64,000 nucleotides of DNA. It comes from Arthrinium phaeospermum. Lineage: Eukaryota; Ascomycota; Sordariomycetes; Amphisphaeriales; Apiosporaceae. Made by a program: the position numbers and the translations under genes. Positions within the stretch are counted from its first letter, which is position 1, and each line of letters begins with the position of its first letter. The notes beneath the pieces are model-generated. The model made no database searches. It saw only the letters and a list, made by a program, of their open reading frames with translations, and was not told the DNA's origin. The stretch is from assembly GCA_006503535.1 (NCBI GenBank), contig QYRS01000004.1, positions 3,348,001 to 3,412,000 on the forward strand, given 5' to 3'. Of this stretch, positions 43,708 through 55,223 are shown piece after piece.

Positions 43708-44120
43708 AAGTCCGGGCAATGAAAGGCCAGACTACGGCGCAAATTACTTAATGGCTGTTTTATTCGTTGCATCTTAGGAAGTTGGTTGATAACGAATGCT
43801 GGAAAAGGGGTCAAAAAGGGTAGCACCACTAATACGGGGCTCGTGACTGGTGGCCGTTAATTTCAGACTCGAGATATACGCTATCAAAGATGAACCAAAA
43901 TGATACGATACGGAATTTGGATGATAATTTCAGATTGCAGCGAGTGTGGGCTAAAATACCGAAAAGACCCATGTGACAAATTTCCAAATCGTAAACCTGC
44001 AAAGCCAAAAGAACAACGCCAAAACTATTCGCTCGGTTAGTAAGGTGTCACAATATAAGGCAAAAAGCCATAATGCCCTCTGTCCTCATTAATGTCGTGT
44101 ATCATATCCTTCCAGCTATA
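43708..44120. other. Intergenic space between convergent MFS and AAA genes
   Basis: AT-richer 3' flanks of both genes; no gene or repeat recognised. Confidence 0.5.
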
Positions 44121-46852
44121 TTACTCATAAAGCTGATCATCGCACCCCACATCATCCAACTCCTCCTCGTCCTGCTCCACATCATCATCCTGGATCTGGC
44201 GACGGCGCAAGAAGTTCTTGAACCCGCGACTCATCTTGACGACGGCCCGCAGGTGCTTCTCCGTGACCTCGACCCGGGCGGCGGCGGCGCCCCCGCCCCC
44301 GCCGTTGCGGCCGTGCCCGTGCCCTTGGCCGACGACGCCCTGGCCTTGGTCCTCGAGGGCCTCGGTCTCGGCCAGCGCGACGGCCGTCTGCAGCGCATTG
44401 CGGATCTCGCGCCCGTTCCAGGCCAGCGCCCGGACCTCCTGCGCCTCGTACGCGTACTCGCGCGTCGCGACCGAGACGTGGACGCGCCCGCCGCTGTCGC
44501 GCTCGAGCCGCTCGAAGCCGTTGACCCAGACGCGGCGGCGGTCCGCGTCGGTGAGGGCGCGGTAGTGCAGGGCGACGTGGATGCGCGAGGTGAAGGCGGC
44601 GTCGAAGGCGCGGACGCGGTTCGTCGTCAGGAACAGGACGCCGCGGTAGTACTCGAGCGCCCGCAGGAACACCGAGACGAGCCCGTTGCGGGCCAGGTCC
44701 CGCGCCCGCCGGGCCTCGAGGTAGACGTCGGCCTCGTCCAGCAGCACCATGGCGCCGTAGCGCTCGCCCAGCTGCAGGAAGTAGTCGAGGGTGCGCTCGA
44801 CGGCCACGGAGGCGGTGCTGCCCAGGTCGCCGCTCGTCAGGGCCAGCAGCGGGCGGTGGGCCAGCTCGGCGATGCTCTCGCACGTCGCCGTCTTGCCCAC
44901 GCCGGGGGGGCCGTGCAGCAGAAAGATGCGGCCCTGGCCCTTGTTCTGCACGATGTCGCGCGGCCAGGGCGTCACCTGGCCGTCCGACGCGAACTTGCCG
45001 GTCAGGCCCCGGATCGTGCGCTTGATGTCCTCGTCCAGCACCAGGTGCTTGAAGGCCTCGCGGTCGTACTGGATGTCCCGCAGGTGCTGCACGTGGAAGT
45101 GGCCCCAGCGGCGCTCGCCCAGGATGAAGCCCGACACCGTCTTGGTGAGGACGAGGTAGTAGAGGTCGCTCGCGGGCGCCTCGTCCGACACCGGCTTGGC
45201 CGACTCGAACTCGCGGCCGAAGATGCTCGGCCGCACGCCCTTTTGGCTTTGGCAGGCGGCGCACCCGCAGCAGGCGCCGAACGAGGGGAGCGGGTCGCGT
45301 CCGGGCGGCCGCTTTCCGTGGGGTTGAGGGACCATGCGAGGGTGTCCGCCCATCCGCATGCCAGGGGGGAAGCCAGGGGGTGGCACCATGGTTCCGTGGC
45401 CAGGCGCGTTGGCTGCGAACCGATTGTATCCATCGCAATCGACCACGACGCGTCCGCTCATCTATTATGAATCTATTAGCATAGAACAGTTTTCAAAAAG
45501 AAGATAGAAGGGTGGTATAAGAACAGGGAAAAGGGGCAAGGGGGTACCAGTACTTACATATCCTGCAGCATTTGCTTGCGACTGCCACCCGTAGTTCGCA
45601 TTGGCATTGGTGTCGACGAGGTTCCCACTGTAACTCATATAGGCAGGCCCCTTGGCAAGCTCCCACGTGCGTCGGCCCAGCCGGATGTTCCGGTCCTCAA
45701 CATCCTCCGGGTCCTCGTCACCGTCCTCCCCACAATAGAAGCGGGCCGGGATGACAGCCAAGCTGGAGATGGCGGCCTCGTCCGAGAAGCGGTCGACGTC
45801 GAACCAATCCGTGGTCCGGACAAACTCGCCGTTGGCAAACGTGAGGTTCCAGCAGCCGACCTTGATCTGCCCGTCCTTGCCGCTCGAGCACCGCGACACC
45901 ACGTACGGCGCGTAGTCCTGGTTCTCGTGCCTGGCGTACACGACCTCGCCCGGCTTGTAGAGCATCCACAGGTTGCGGTACAGCGCCTTGGGCGGGCTGC
46001 TCAGGTGGCGCTCGTGCTCGGCCTCGAAGCGGGGGCCGAGCTTCTGGTCCATGTAGTCGACCAGGACGTTGATGTGACGCCGGGTCAGCTGGGCGTACTC
46101 ACCATCGTGCGTCGCGGGCTGGTGGTCGCGGTAGTAGCACAGCGCGGGGAGGTGATGGTAGACCAGCCGATACGGCGCATTGATGGTGACCGTGTCCCCC
46201 AGGAAGCCGGTGTTGCCCGGGTAGTACTCGACCACCGCCTTCAAGGCGTTGATGAGGTAGGGCGAGTTGATCACCATCGAGGTCTGCTCGACATTGGCAA
46301 TCTTCAGGTCGACGTCGTCGACACCGTCCTCATCGCCATTCGGCATAGTGTTGCCACCATAGTATCCGGGATACGGCATTCCCGGAGGAGGAGGGGGGCC
46401 CGGTGGCGGGAAGTAGCTTCCATTGGGTCCATTCTTGACGAGGGTGGTGGAGACCTTGGTGAGGATCTCCAAGACAGGCTTGGACTTCTCCGACACATCG
46501 TTGGGGGAATCTGCTTCATCGAGAGGCACGTCGATGGGGGAAGAGCTGCGACAAACTGCCGAACGTTTAGTAGGTAGACCATCATGACAGTAGTAAAGGA
46601 CTTGGGGAGCTTACCATCGTAGACCCGGCCGCCGAAGCCTTTGTATTGCAGCACGTAGCAGATGTCTGGGACCTCGCCCTCTTTAAGCTCGTTGCCAGCC
46701 TGTCCCTCCTTCAGGATGAGCGATCGAAGCTTCTCGACATTGCGCTCTTCCTTCAGCTTGAAGGCGCCAATGCCCTTCTGCTCTTGGCCAGGGGGGCGGG
46801 GATAGATCTCCTCATAGCTTGCAATGGAGTCGGTATCGCTGTTGTCATCCAT
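44121..46852 (-). CDS. AAA+ ATPase with DUF7025-like N-terminal region
   Basis: Three exons (46615..46852, 45558..46555, 44121..45461) join to 858 aa. The N-terminal half is of the type found next to AAA domains in many filamentous fungi (DUF7025-like: LWMLYKPGEVVYARHENQDY, then RRTWELAKGPAYMSYSG). A Pro-rich linker and a Cys-rich patch (FGACCGCAACQ) follow. The AAA+ core has Walker A GPPGVGKT (596-603), Walker B MVLLDEADVYLEA (about 650-662), sensor-like LFLTTNR, and the arginine-finger region FDAAFTSRIHVAL. A Gly/Ala-rich insert and acidic tail end the protein. Such ATPases remodel protein complexes, but the substrate of this family is unknown. Exon 3 opens with an ATG and the splice model is frame-consistent, so one protein is preferred over two genes. 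Confidence 0.85.
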
Positions 46853-47573
46853 TTTAGTTCTGTGTGCAACTACTTGCAGGTGAAACAGGCTAAGCTAGAG
46901 AGTTCAAGAGACAAAAGCAAGAGTAGTGCACATAACAGAAGGAAAGTTTGCCGTCTTTTATCTTGAGTGGGAGCTCCCCCTGGTATCACAGCCCTGAACA
47001 CGGTCGAGTGAGGCTGGCGGGGAGGGTGGTTCGCAGTGACACGACAAGGCAGCAACGCGCATTTGTGCATGGGCACTAATGCCGTGTTCAGCCAATGAGC
47101 CGAGAGAACGGCCCAGAAATCCGGCTCAGATGAGGCAACAAACCTTACATTGGTGCCTGCTAGGTTTGGTAGCCCCCCAATCACGCAGTGGTTAACGCCT
47201 CTTCTGTAGGCTACCAGCAGGCTGACGTGAGGGGGAAGCCTGGAGCCCGTCGACCACAACTGCCGATACCAAGGCTGCGGGGATGACACTGCAGATAGTG
47301 TGACTGTCCACGAGATGATTTATCTCACATATGATTTATTCTCTTTCGATTCTCGCCCAATGCATGTAGAGGGCGAGCATGTGAATGTGTCACTGGTGGC
47401 TCCCTTGAAACTGGACGAAAGACCGTGATAGATTTCTTATGTTTTAACTAAAGCACAACTGGACCGAAACCTTTTCATGTGATCCATATTACTGATACGT
47501 GTTGGTAGATGCAGTGATAAGAACATTTTGCATACTCTCAAACGAATGCCGGGTTTCTCATTTTCATAAACAT
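46853..47573. other. Intergenic region
   Basis: 720 bp between two minus-strand genes: the upstream region of the AAA ATPase and the 3' flank of the methyltransferase. Only random short ORFs. Confidence 0.5.
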
Positions 47574-48530
47574 CTAATACAAAGGCTTCCTCCCAACCGC
47601 AATAGTAACATTCCCCACATGAATCCCAACCCCCTGCTCCGTCTCCGCCACCGCCCTCCGAAACAGCGCCCGAAACGACTCCCTCGTGACCGGCGCGAAC
47701 GGGGCCTTCGCCCGGGGCGGAAACAAATCCGCCAGTTCCCCCCACACCACCAGTAAATCCTCGGTCCAGCCCTTATTGCCGTCCTGCTGCTGCCGCCTCC
47801 GCGTCCGACTCGGAAACACTTTCACCAGCACGTCGTCGAAGCCGTGGTCGAGCACGACCTGGTCCAGCCGATCGATAATCAACGCGCTGTTGGTGTTGTT
47901 GTTGCGCCCCCGCGCATCCTGTCCCGCTTTCAGCAGTCGGGCGATGGCTGTGCAGGCCTCGCTCGGGACCACCCCCGCGCCCGCTGGCGCCGGCTCGACG
48001 ACGAACTCGTCCGCTTTGGCTTCTTCCCACTGCAAGTAGCCGCCGGGCTTCAGCAGCGCCCGCACCGTCGACAGAAGTGGCGCCACATCCGTCGGGGCCA
48101 GGGTGCCGGCCAAGGCGCGGATATGGACGACGTCGTAGACGCCCTCGAGCTCCGGCGCGGGCGGCTGCAGGATATCGAGCTCGCTGAGGCGGATGGCGGA
48201 CGGCAGGAAATCGGAAGCGGGAAATTGGGACGGGTTGATGTCGTAGCCGTCGAGCTGGACGCCAGAGACGCCCGTCTGGACGAAGTCGTCGTGCAGGGCG
48301 CAGAGCCAGGCGCCGTTGCCGCAGCCCAGGTCGGCGACGCGCAGGGGGCTGCTATCGCCCTCCTTCTTGTCCTCCAGCGGTAGCGTGGGACTCAGGAGGT
48401 GGCCGGCGGTTCGTTGGCTGAGGAAGTGTTGCAGATGGAGGCGGGCGGAGGAGGAGGACCGACAGTTGCTGGCGGGTGCCGCGGCCCAGAGCGCGGATGG
48501 GTCAAATGGGGCAATGGCGGTGTGGGCCAT
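47574..48530 (-). CDS. Class I SAM-dependent methyltransferase
   Basis: Single exon, 318 aa. SAM-binding motif I is LRVADLGCGNGAWL (about 63-76), with the acidic motif II in LDGYDINPSQFP and motif III near YDVVHIRALAGTLAP, followed by LLKPGGYLQWEEAK. This is the layout of fungal methyltransferases related to LaeA, UmtA and the gliotoxin-cluster GliN. Substrates in that group are small metabolites or proteins, and the sequence does not tell which. No signal peptide or membrane span. It sits between the AAA ATPase and a decayed ABC-transporter remnant. Confidence 0.87.
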   Translation of the reverse strand: MAHTAIAPFDPSALWAAAPASNCRSSSSARLHLQHFLSQRTAGHLLSPTLPLEDKKEGDSSPLRVADLGCGNGAWLCALHDDFVQTGVSGVQLDGYDINPSQFPASDFLPSAIRLSELDILQPPAPELEGVYDVVHIRALAGTLAPTDVAPLLSTVRALLKPGGYLQWEEAKADEFVVEPAPAGAGVVPSEACTAIARLLKAGQDARGRNNNTNSALIIDRLDQVVLDHGFDDVLVKVFPSRTRRRQQQDGNKGWTEDLLVVWGELADLFPPRAKAPFAPVTRESFRALFRRAVAETEQGVGIHVGNVTIAVGRKPLY

Positions 48531-48935
48531 GATGATGGTCAGAGCTCAATATCTCACTCAGCATATGGTGGAAAACGACAGCGAGACACGAAGAGAAAGA
48601 GACGTTCAGGATTTTCAAGATGTAGTTTGGAAGTAGTTTAAATTTCCCCAGGTATCTTGAATGTCGGTAAATGGCATGATGCCTCTGGCTATATGGCTAC
48701 AAGTATATACGCCTGACAGCCTGAGGGGGCTCCACTCGGTGGCCAGATGAGGTGGGCCGGGGCGGGCAGCAGTGGATTGAAGTCGGTATACCTATTGGCG
48801 GACCGCGTCTTTCGCCCCCTAAGATCCTCCATCATCTCACGATCCAATGCAGCAATGGACCACACATCTTGCCAATCACAGACCGCACTTAGCGCCTAGC
48901 CATTTAGGAGCGCCCATGTATGATAGCTGGCTAGC
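48531..48935. other. Intergenic space upstream of the methyltransferase
   Basis: About 400 bp between the methyltransferase start and the ABC-transporter relic; no feature recognised. Confidence 0.45.
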
Positions 48936-49350
48936 TCACTGTCTGTCCCACAAGTCTTTGAACAAGGACTTGATTCTCAGCAGATGCGTTGGACTTCCCA
49001 TCTCGGCAATGCATCCCCCGTCCGTGACAATAACCACATCGAGATCCAAGATGGTGGTCAACTAATTGGCAACCGCAATCAGAGTCACACCATGAAACTC
49101 GTCCCGAATGACTTGTTTCATCATACTGACAGTGTTGGCCGACACTGGAACACAAGTCAGTTAATCCGTTCAGTCGTTAATTTGTATGCGCAATGGTCCT
49201 AATGGCGCCAATGAGAAACATTCACATTCTCGTCGCTTCGTTCATGAGCAAAATCTTGCTAGGCTTGAGGATCACCCTCTTTGAAAACTCGGTCCAGCAA
49301 TAACATTTTGGGGGTCCTGGACTAATAGAGGGGGCGAGATTTCATGGGAA
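48936..49350 (-). pseudogene. Decayed C-terminus of an ABC (ABCC-type) transporter
   Basis: The minus strand reads VILKPSKILLMNEATRM, then VIRDEFHGVTLIAVAN, a stop, and LTTILDLDVVIVTDGGCIAE ending in LFKDLWDRQ and a stop. This is the end of the second nucleotide-binding domain of fungal ABCC exporters, normally K-I-L-L-M-D-E-A-T-S and I-A-H/V-A-H-R-L-T-T-I. Broken points are the Walker B aspartate (Asn here), the H-loop His-Arg (Asn-stop) and a TGA after the DEATS block. That TGA may be an old intron donor, since a GTGTTCCAG acceptor-like site follows. Nothing of Walker A or the membrane domains is recognisable further upstream. A 5'-deleted, inactive remnant. Confidence 0.8.
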
Positions 49351-50226
49351 CTTTTGCAGGAATATATTACCGAGGGCGGGGATGCAGAGGAGCCGAGATA
49401 GTTCTACGTCAAGCATATGAAACATTGATCATAATACTCCCTACCACATGAGTGAAGAAGTATGATGTGGGAACAGAACCCTTTTTGTCAACCTGACGAG
49501 CCTTGGTGTCGACAACCAGAACTTTTTCAATTAGGTTCTAGTGCTCATACAACTTCTTTGTGTGCTGTGGCACGGATGGTATGCAGATATCAGTATTGCC
49601 TTACTGCAAGGAAGATAGATGATGCGTCACGAGGCTTGTCGTTTTCTGCCTCGTCACATACCAATCCCACGTTGACATCCCAAAACCACCAAGACGACCA
49701 CCGAAGAAGCCCAAGATGACCAGCACCACAACAGAGTGCCAAATGGAGAACTCGGCGAGAGATCAGCAACTGGTGGTCTGGTTTGCATGCCCTCAGTGCC
49801 ACAAGGAGTTCTTGAAAAGCCCCGGCACGGCAGAATACACCCCCTTCGGCTACGATGACCTGGAGTGGCAGGCAAAGGACCTCGCCGGCCTGACACGCTC
49901 CGGCATGGCCCCCGAAGCCGGTAGATCCGAGGCGCATAAGCCGTATAATACATCACTGAAGCTGACATAGAAGAGATGAGCAGGATTAAAGAAACGATTG
50001 GTCGGCGGTGCGCAGCTACGCAGGTAGTGGGTGATTCGATACTACGAGAGTGAACAAAAATGGAGAAATGATACCAGGATAAAACATGTACTAATACGGC
50101 GGCTTGAACGAGGGCAGCCTCTAAGCGATAGGAAGAACCAATCCCCTTCAAGAAATTTATAATCAGCATTTGATTGAAATTGTGATCATGCCGTTGTATT
50201 ACATACTGTCATTACATTAAATTTGC
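49351..50226. other. Intergenic region with one weak small ORF
   Basis: Upstream remains of the ABC relic are unreadable here. A plus-strand 84-codon ORF at 49716..49970 (with a CPQCHKEF motif) has no other support. The rest holds nothing recognised. Confidence 0.4.
49716..49970 (+). CDS. Possible small 84-aa ORF, doubtful
   Basis: ATG-initiated, soluble, with the segment WFACPQCHKEFLKSPGTAEY, whose C-x-x-C-H could bind metal or heme. Only two Cys residues are present and no family is recognised. A competing ORF runs on the opposite strand. Could be chance or a gene fragment. Confidence 0.2.
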   Translation: MTSTTTECQMENSARDQQLVVWFACPQCHKEFLKSPGTAEYTPFGYDDLEWQAKDLAGLTRSGMAPEAGRSEAHKPYNTSLKLT

Positions 50227-51321
50227 TCAGAGGATCTCCTCTGGCTTTACCACCACCCAGTTCTTGTCCACCGTGACCTCCAAGCCATTCTTCTTCTGAC
50301 CCTTGGCCGCCTCGGCAATCATGGTCTGGAGCTGCTGGTACTTCGACTCGGAGCGGTTGACCCAGAGGTGCACGCCCCCCTTGGCCACGTCCACGCCGTG
50401 AAACAGCATGTAAGTATCGCTGCCCGGCGAATCACCCCCGACCAGGACGGGCTTCTTCCACTCGTCGATGTACGTCAAAATGGCGCTGTACTTGCCCGCG
50501 TACCACGTCTCCGGACTCCACAGATACGGCCCCACGACCAGCTTCTCCAAGTTCGCCGTCGCATTGTACGTCCCCGCGCCGATCTGCAAGCGGCTGTTGG
50601 TCAGCGCCGCGGGGTCGGCCGGGTCCCGGAGCATCGTCGTGACCCCGATGACGTTCTCGGGCTTGACGTGGTAGCCGTAGCGCGGGTCCGCGGCCACCAT
50701 GCGCACGAGCTCCTCGTTGGACGCGCTCACGACGTAGACCTCGATGCCGTGGCGCGCGAGGGCCTGGTACAGCTCCGTCTGCCCGCGGAAGATCCGGGGC
50801 GCGCGCACGCTGTAGTTGGCGACGAGGGCGCCGTCGCCGTCCCAGTAGCTGGTGGGGACGGCGGACCCGTTGAGCGCCATCAGCGCGTCGACGTGGCCCT
50901 TGAGCTCGCGCAGGGTGAGGCCGGCGAAGACCTGGGCGGCCCAGGGGTAGCAGACGAAGTCGTTGATGGCGCAGAGGCGCTGGTAGTACGAGTAGAGCGT
51001 CTCCCTGTAGTTGGGCGTGTCCTTGAAGGGGATGAGCTTCAGCGACGGGTCCAGGGTGTCGCGGGTCAGGACCCTCTTGTTCTCGAGGAAGGGGATCAGG
51101 GACTCCTCGAGGTCCCAGCGGTAGCTCGTGTTGTCCATGTCGAAGACGGCGTAGTTGCTGCTGTTGGCGTTGCGCCGGATCATGGTGGTCAGCGACTCGG
51201 CGGCGGCGCGCGGCCAGTGCTGGAGCTCGGGCAGGACCGATGCCCGGGATGCCAGCGGGGTGGCGGCTACGCTGGCTGCGAGCCCGAGGGCGGCGGCAGT
51301 GGCTTCAAGTGAGCACCTCAT
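50227..51321 (-). CDS. Secreted HAD-superfamily phosphatase
   Basis: Single exon, 364 aa. A signal peptide (MRCSLEATAAALGLAASVAA) precedes HAD motif I YAVFDMDNTSYRWD, with nucleophile Asp61 and general acid Asp63. Motif II is VYVVSASNEELVRM (Ser in place of the more usual Thr), and motif IV the acidic GGDSPGSDTYMLF, which binds Mg2+. Several N-x-S/T sites (NGSA, NYSV, NATAN, NRSE) fit secretion. The overall form resembles bacterial phosphorylcholine phosphatase-like HAD enzymes, which release phosphate from choline phosphate. That substrate is a guess from similarity, and any phosphomonoester is possible. An extracellular phosphate-scavenging role is plausible. Confidence 0.83.
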   Translation of the reverse strand: MRCSLEATAAALGLAASVAATPLASRASVLPELQHWPRAAAESLTTMIRRNANSSNYAVFDMDNTSYRWDLEESLIPFLENKRVLTRDTLDPSLKLIPFKDTPNYRETLYSYYQRLCAINDFVCYPWAAQVFAGLTLRELKGHVDALMALNGSAVPTSYWDGDGALVANYSVRAPRIFRGQTELYQALARHGIEVYVVSASNEELVRMVAADPRYGYHVKPENVIGVTTMLRDPADPAALTNSRLQIGAGTYNATANLEKLVVGPYLWSPETWYAGKYSAILTYIDEWKKPVLVGGDSPGSDTYMLFHGVDVAKGGVHLWVNRSESKYQQLQTMIAEAAKGQKKNGLEVTVDKNWVVVKPEEIL

Positions 51322-51758
51322 GATGTCGATGCTTGATGGTATGAGGGTTGCTGCACGGACAAGTCAAAGACAGAAGGCCGCGAAGATTCTTTCTTCTTTA
51401 TATACCCGGCAACTGTCAGCAGCATGGCCTTGGAGTTGTTATCAGTCCCGACGGAGGATGCCGATCCGTAATCTTGGCGGTGCAAGTGGGCACGATGTGC
51501 AAGATAGAATTGCCCCTTTCGTCCTGAATGTGGATAACAAACGTCTCCAGTGTAACCTCATGACTCGCGTTCAAAATTACAATCTTGAAATTCATTTATT
51601 CAATGTTAAAGCCTTAAAAGTGAGAAAACACGTGCATCAGTCTTGGTGAGCTACCGCATCTTACAGAGCACTCAAGTCTCTTATGAGGTCGACCAGAGGT
51701 TTTGAATTCCACGCAGATCATAAAAAGTCACAGCTAGCACGTGCTTGCCACCACGATC
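51322..51758. other. Intergenic space upstream of the HAD phosphatase
   Basis: Promoter region of the HAD gene and 3' flank of the BBE gene. TTTATATACC near 51397 could be a TATA element for the HAD gene (minus strand). Nothing else is seen. Confidence 0.4.
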
Positions 51759-53459
51759 TCATGCAATCGGGGCATAGAAGCTAAACTTTCCCTCAGGGTC
51801 GTACTTCGCCTTCAACGCGGCCAGTCGCTCCTGCCGCCACGTCTCGCTCCCGTACCAACTGTTCGGGGTCTCGTCACCGTAGGCATAATTGACGTACGTC
51901 TCCAGCGTCGGCATCCCGCTGCCTTCGAACAGCACCTGCCGGATCCGGTTCCCGAGCCGCCGCGCCTCCCGGTTCATCTCCTCGCCGGGCGGGTAGATGA
52001 GCAGCGGCGCCACGAGCAGGTTGTCCGATCGGTAGGCAAAAGCGCTGGCGTCGTCGGCGAACGCCTGGACGCCCTGCTGCGCGTACCCCTCGAACATGAA
52101 GAGGGAGTTGGCGAAGCGCGCGCCGGGGCCCGTGGTGGCTTCGCGGAACAGCTCGTAGACCTCCCGCTGCGCCTGCGGGTTGTACTGCTTGAGGTAGATG
52201 GGGAACCGGGGGTTCGCGTTGCCCGTTTTCTGGCAGGGGCCGTCGGCGAGGGAGATGCCGGTCCAGGCCGCCAGGTCGCGGTAGGTGCCGGATCGGGGCT
52301 CGCTTTTGATGGGGCCCAGCTGGTGGAAGGGTTCTGTGTGGAGGGGGTCCACCGTGTCTACGCCTTCTTGGATTATGTACTTGACAATGACGGGCTACGA
52401 TATCGCTTAGCCCATTTCGCAGACAGTAAAGAATACATAATTGGGATAGCTTACCTTTTCCGCGTCAATTGTAGGATCAAGATACCAGTAATCCCACACG
52501 TTGAGGCCTTCGGGGGCAGTGCCATTGGTGATCCACAGCTCATTTGACAGTTGGTAGACCTCCTCGACCTTGTCACCACTGAAGAAAATGGTATCAATCG
52601 CATAGTTGGGATACTCCAGATCATAGATCTTAGAAGTGACCGAGGTGACTATGCCAAAGTTATGGCCGGCTCCCTTCATTCCCCAGAAGAGGTCTGAGGT
52701 CCCGTCAATGGTGACCAAGCTTCCGTTGGCCAACACCACGTTGAACGAGAGATATTGGTCGGAGATCAACCCGTGGTGCCCTTGCAGCCAGCCATGCCCG
52801 CCGCCCAAGCCGGGGCCCAGATAGCCAACACACTCGCAGGCACCGGTGACTGTAGCAACTTGTCAGTATCGCTTCTGGCAAGTGAAAGCGTTTTCAAGAT
52901 GCCAACGCCTACCTGTCTGTTTGCCAGCCGCCCACAGTGCATCAATCAGGTTCTTGGCGCGGATACCACCACCAATTGTAGCAGTAGCTCCATCCTCGGA
53001 GATATCCACCTTGTCCAACTGAGACAGGAGGATCTCAATACCGTGGCCCATCTGCCCCAGAGTGGTGATGGAGCCATGAAACCCGTTGATGGCAAGGAAT
53101 GGCACTGAATGCTCGTTGGCAAAGGCAACCTAGAACCGGGCTGTCAGTGAGTTCTTAGACCCTGTGCTGGCTCCAATTAGCTCGCTCACCGTCTTTACTA
53201 CATCCTCCTCAGTGCCAGGGACAACAACAATATTGGCGACCGGGACGCTCAAATTCGACCAACGCAACGTAAAATCATTGAAGTCCTCGGACCCAGGCCA
53301 GTAGATAGAAGCAGAGCTGGACAGTTGCGTGGCGAGCTCAGAGTAGTCGGGTATAGTAGGAGAGTCGCCACCATAGGTTGAAGATGCCGGAATGCCAAAA
53401 CCGGCCACAGCGGTGAGGCAAACAGACAAAGCCGCGATTGACAACTTGGATTGAACCAT
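51759..53459 (-). CDS. Secreted BBE-type FAD-linked oxidase
   Basis: Four exons (53190..53459, 52913..53129, 52455..52849, 51759..52394) join to 505 aa. A signal peptide (KLSIAALSVCLTAVAGFGIP) is followed by a FAD_binding_4 (PCMH) domain. His108 in INGFHGS and Cys167 in TGACECVGYLGPGLGGGHGW sit where berberine-bridge-type enzymes attach FAD covalently through two bonds. The C-terminal BBE segment contains TLETYVNYAYGDE and LAALKAKYDPEGKFSF, the typical closing motif with YVNY and KYDP. The family oxidises sugars, alcohols or alkaloid-like metabolites with O2. Oligosaccharide oxidase (AA7) and cluster-linked metabolite oxidase are both open. Frame closes across all three introns. Confidence 0.9.
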
Positions 53460-55223
53460 GTTGACTATAAGACCAGTGGCGGTTGGTCAAGGGAGAAAGC
53501 AAAAACATGTCGTTTAATCGGGTATGCGATGAAAGCTATTTATCTGTTCACTAGCAGCGACCCAGAATGGCCCTACAATCTGACGAGACAGTTGAGTGAT
53601 TGTTCGCATAGTAGCAAACAGAAGGCCTAGACCTGTCAGCCTGCAGATGCGACCAACTGCGTCGAGCAACAAGTCCGTCTTACCAAGACCGACCATTAGC
53701 CAATCACATGTCCCCAATTCAGCGCCCCTGTTCGGTACAACGTAATTAGACCCAATGCGGATAGAAACGGCCACATCATTTCGGTGCGATGTTTGTTCTC
53801 GCTTCACGATTGTTGCATTAGCTTAGATCTTCTTAATGCCGTGCGTTGCAATCGGTAAGGAGCCGGGTGGGGTGGTCATGTATGCACGGAGTAAAGTCTG
53901 CAGTCGTATCAAGGCTGCTAGCCGAGTTTTGGCCGGTCATAGGTCTCGCGTCGGTAACCAGCCATGCTCTTTTCTTGCAGAACTCTAGCCTGGTACAGTA
54001 GGCGTCGCGGTCTCTTGGTATCCATTGCTCCTAGCAATGCCGATTAGAAAGTCTTGGCGCTATTAGCCGCAATCGTTCGCATTTGCAGCAGAAACAGAGC
54101 CGCTCCAAAAGGTGTACTTGGTTAAGGTGGTAGACGACAGATTCTTCCAACAGCGAACAAGGAGTCCGTTGTCTAATTTGTCCTCGGAATATATCAGGTC
54201 ATGAAGAAATAACGGCAAATTACTCGCCATATGCCAGGGATCGCTCAGGCTATATATAGAGAGACGGGAAACCCTGCATATTATTGCACTGCTTGATGCA
54301 TATGCTCTGGTAGCAAGGTGTCAGGGTGATGAAAACGATTCTGCCATACGCGTTGTTGCTGGCCTGGATCCCCTGGAACCATAGGAGGTAGTTAGCCGGA
54401 GTCAGGGCACCTACGACCGAGCTATGTGTCAGATAGGAAGACTTCAGCAGCATTATCCACGGGAAGAGTTGGGCCGACATAAAAAGTCAAGTGGCGTACA
54501 GTTCTGAGCGTCCTAGATGTACGTAACGTCAAGGTAGAGTTTCCGGGATTCTACTGTCTTGAAATGCGGAAATTTGGAGACGTGGCTAGTTTCCATTTTG
54601 ACTGACTCAAGAGCCTCCTTATAAACTACCGTCTAGTTGTACGACCAAGTATAGCTAACCATAACGCAGGATATCTCTATCTTATGATGAACGGGAAAAG
54701 TGTGATTCACGAACACTCCGTCAAATAACCAAAGGTAGCCAGCCTTGTCATGGCAGGGTAAAGGAGTTTTAGAAAAGACCAAGACGACGACTGCCTTATG
54801 ATAAACAAAGATGAATGTATTATTCTTCAGACCTGATAATCGAGGTATTCCTGTCAGAGTCCTCTGGTACATTATGCCCCTGGTGGTGAGCCCGTCAATA
54901 TAAAGAAAACAAAAAAGGAGAAGACATAATTTCCAAAGAAACGAGATCAACGATCTACCTTTCCACCAAGTTTCCCTTGAGTTGATCTTCGAAACATTAG
55001 GCATGCACCATGGGCCACGGCATGACCGGCCGTGATATCTACCTTCGATAATTCGAGCGTTACCACCCTACTGGCTAGACTAAGGCATGTATAAAGCTTA
55101 CAGCCGGTTTGCTAGACTCCATACTACCTAGTGGCTGGCTTGGCGTCGTGTCGTCCGAAGCTTCCCTGCGGAGCCTCTGCGACCTACTTTGGACGACATA
55201 GGAGTCAGTCATAGTCTACATTA
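53460..55223. other. Gene-poor intergenic region
   Basis: 1.8 kb, AT-richer towards its right end. Minus-strand ORFs of 76-123 codons (54250-55004) have no motifs and look like chance. It leads into the MITE-like element. Confidence 0.5.

Noticed and set aside
44073..45470. 465-codon plus-strand ORF over the AAA ATPase
   Set aside because: Low-complexity Val/Ala/Arg/Gln shadow; the minus strand carries clear Walker motifs.
54633..55004. 123-codon minus-strand ORF with hydrophobic stretch
   Set aside because: No start context, family or splice support; AT-rich chance hydrophobicity is likely.
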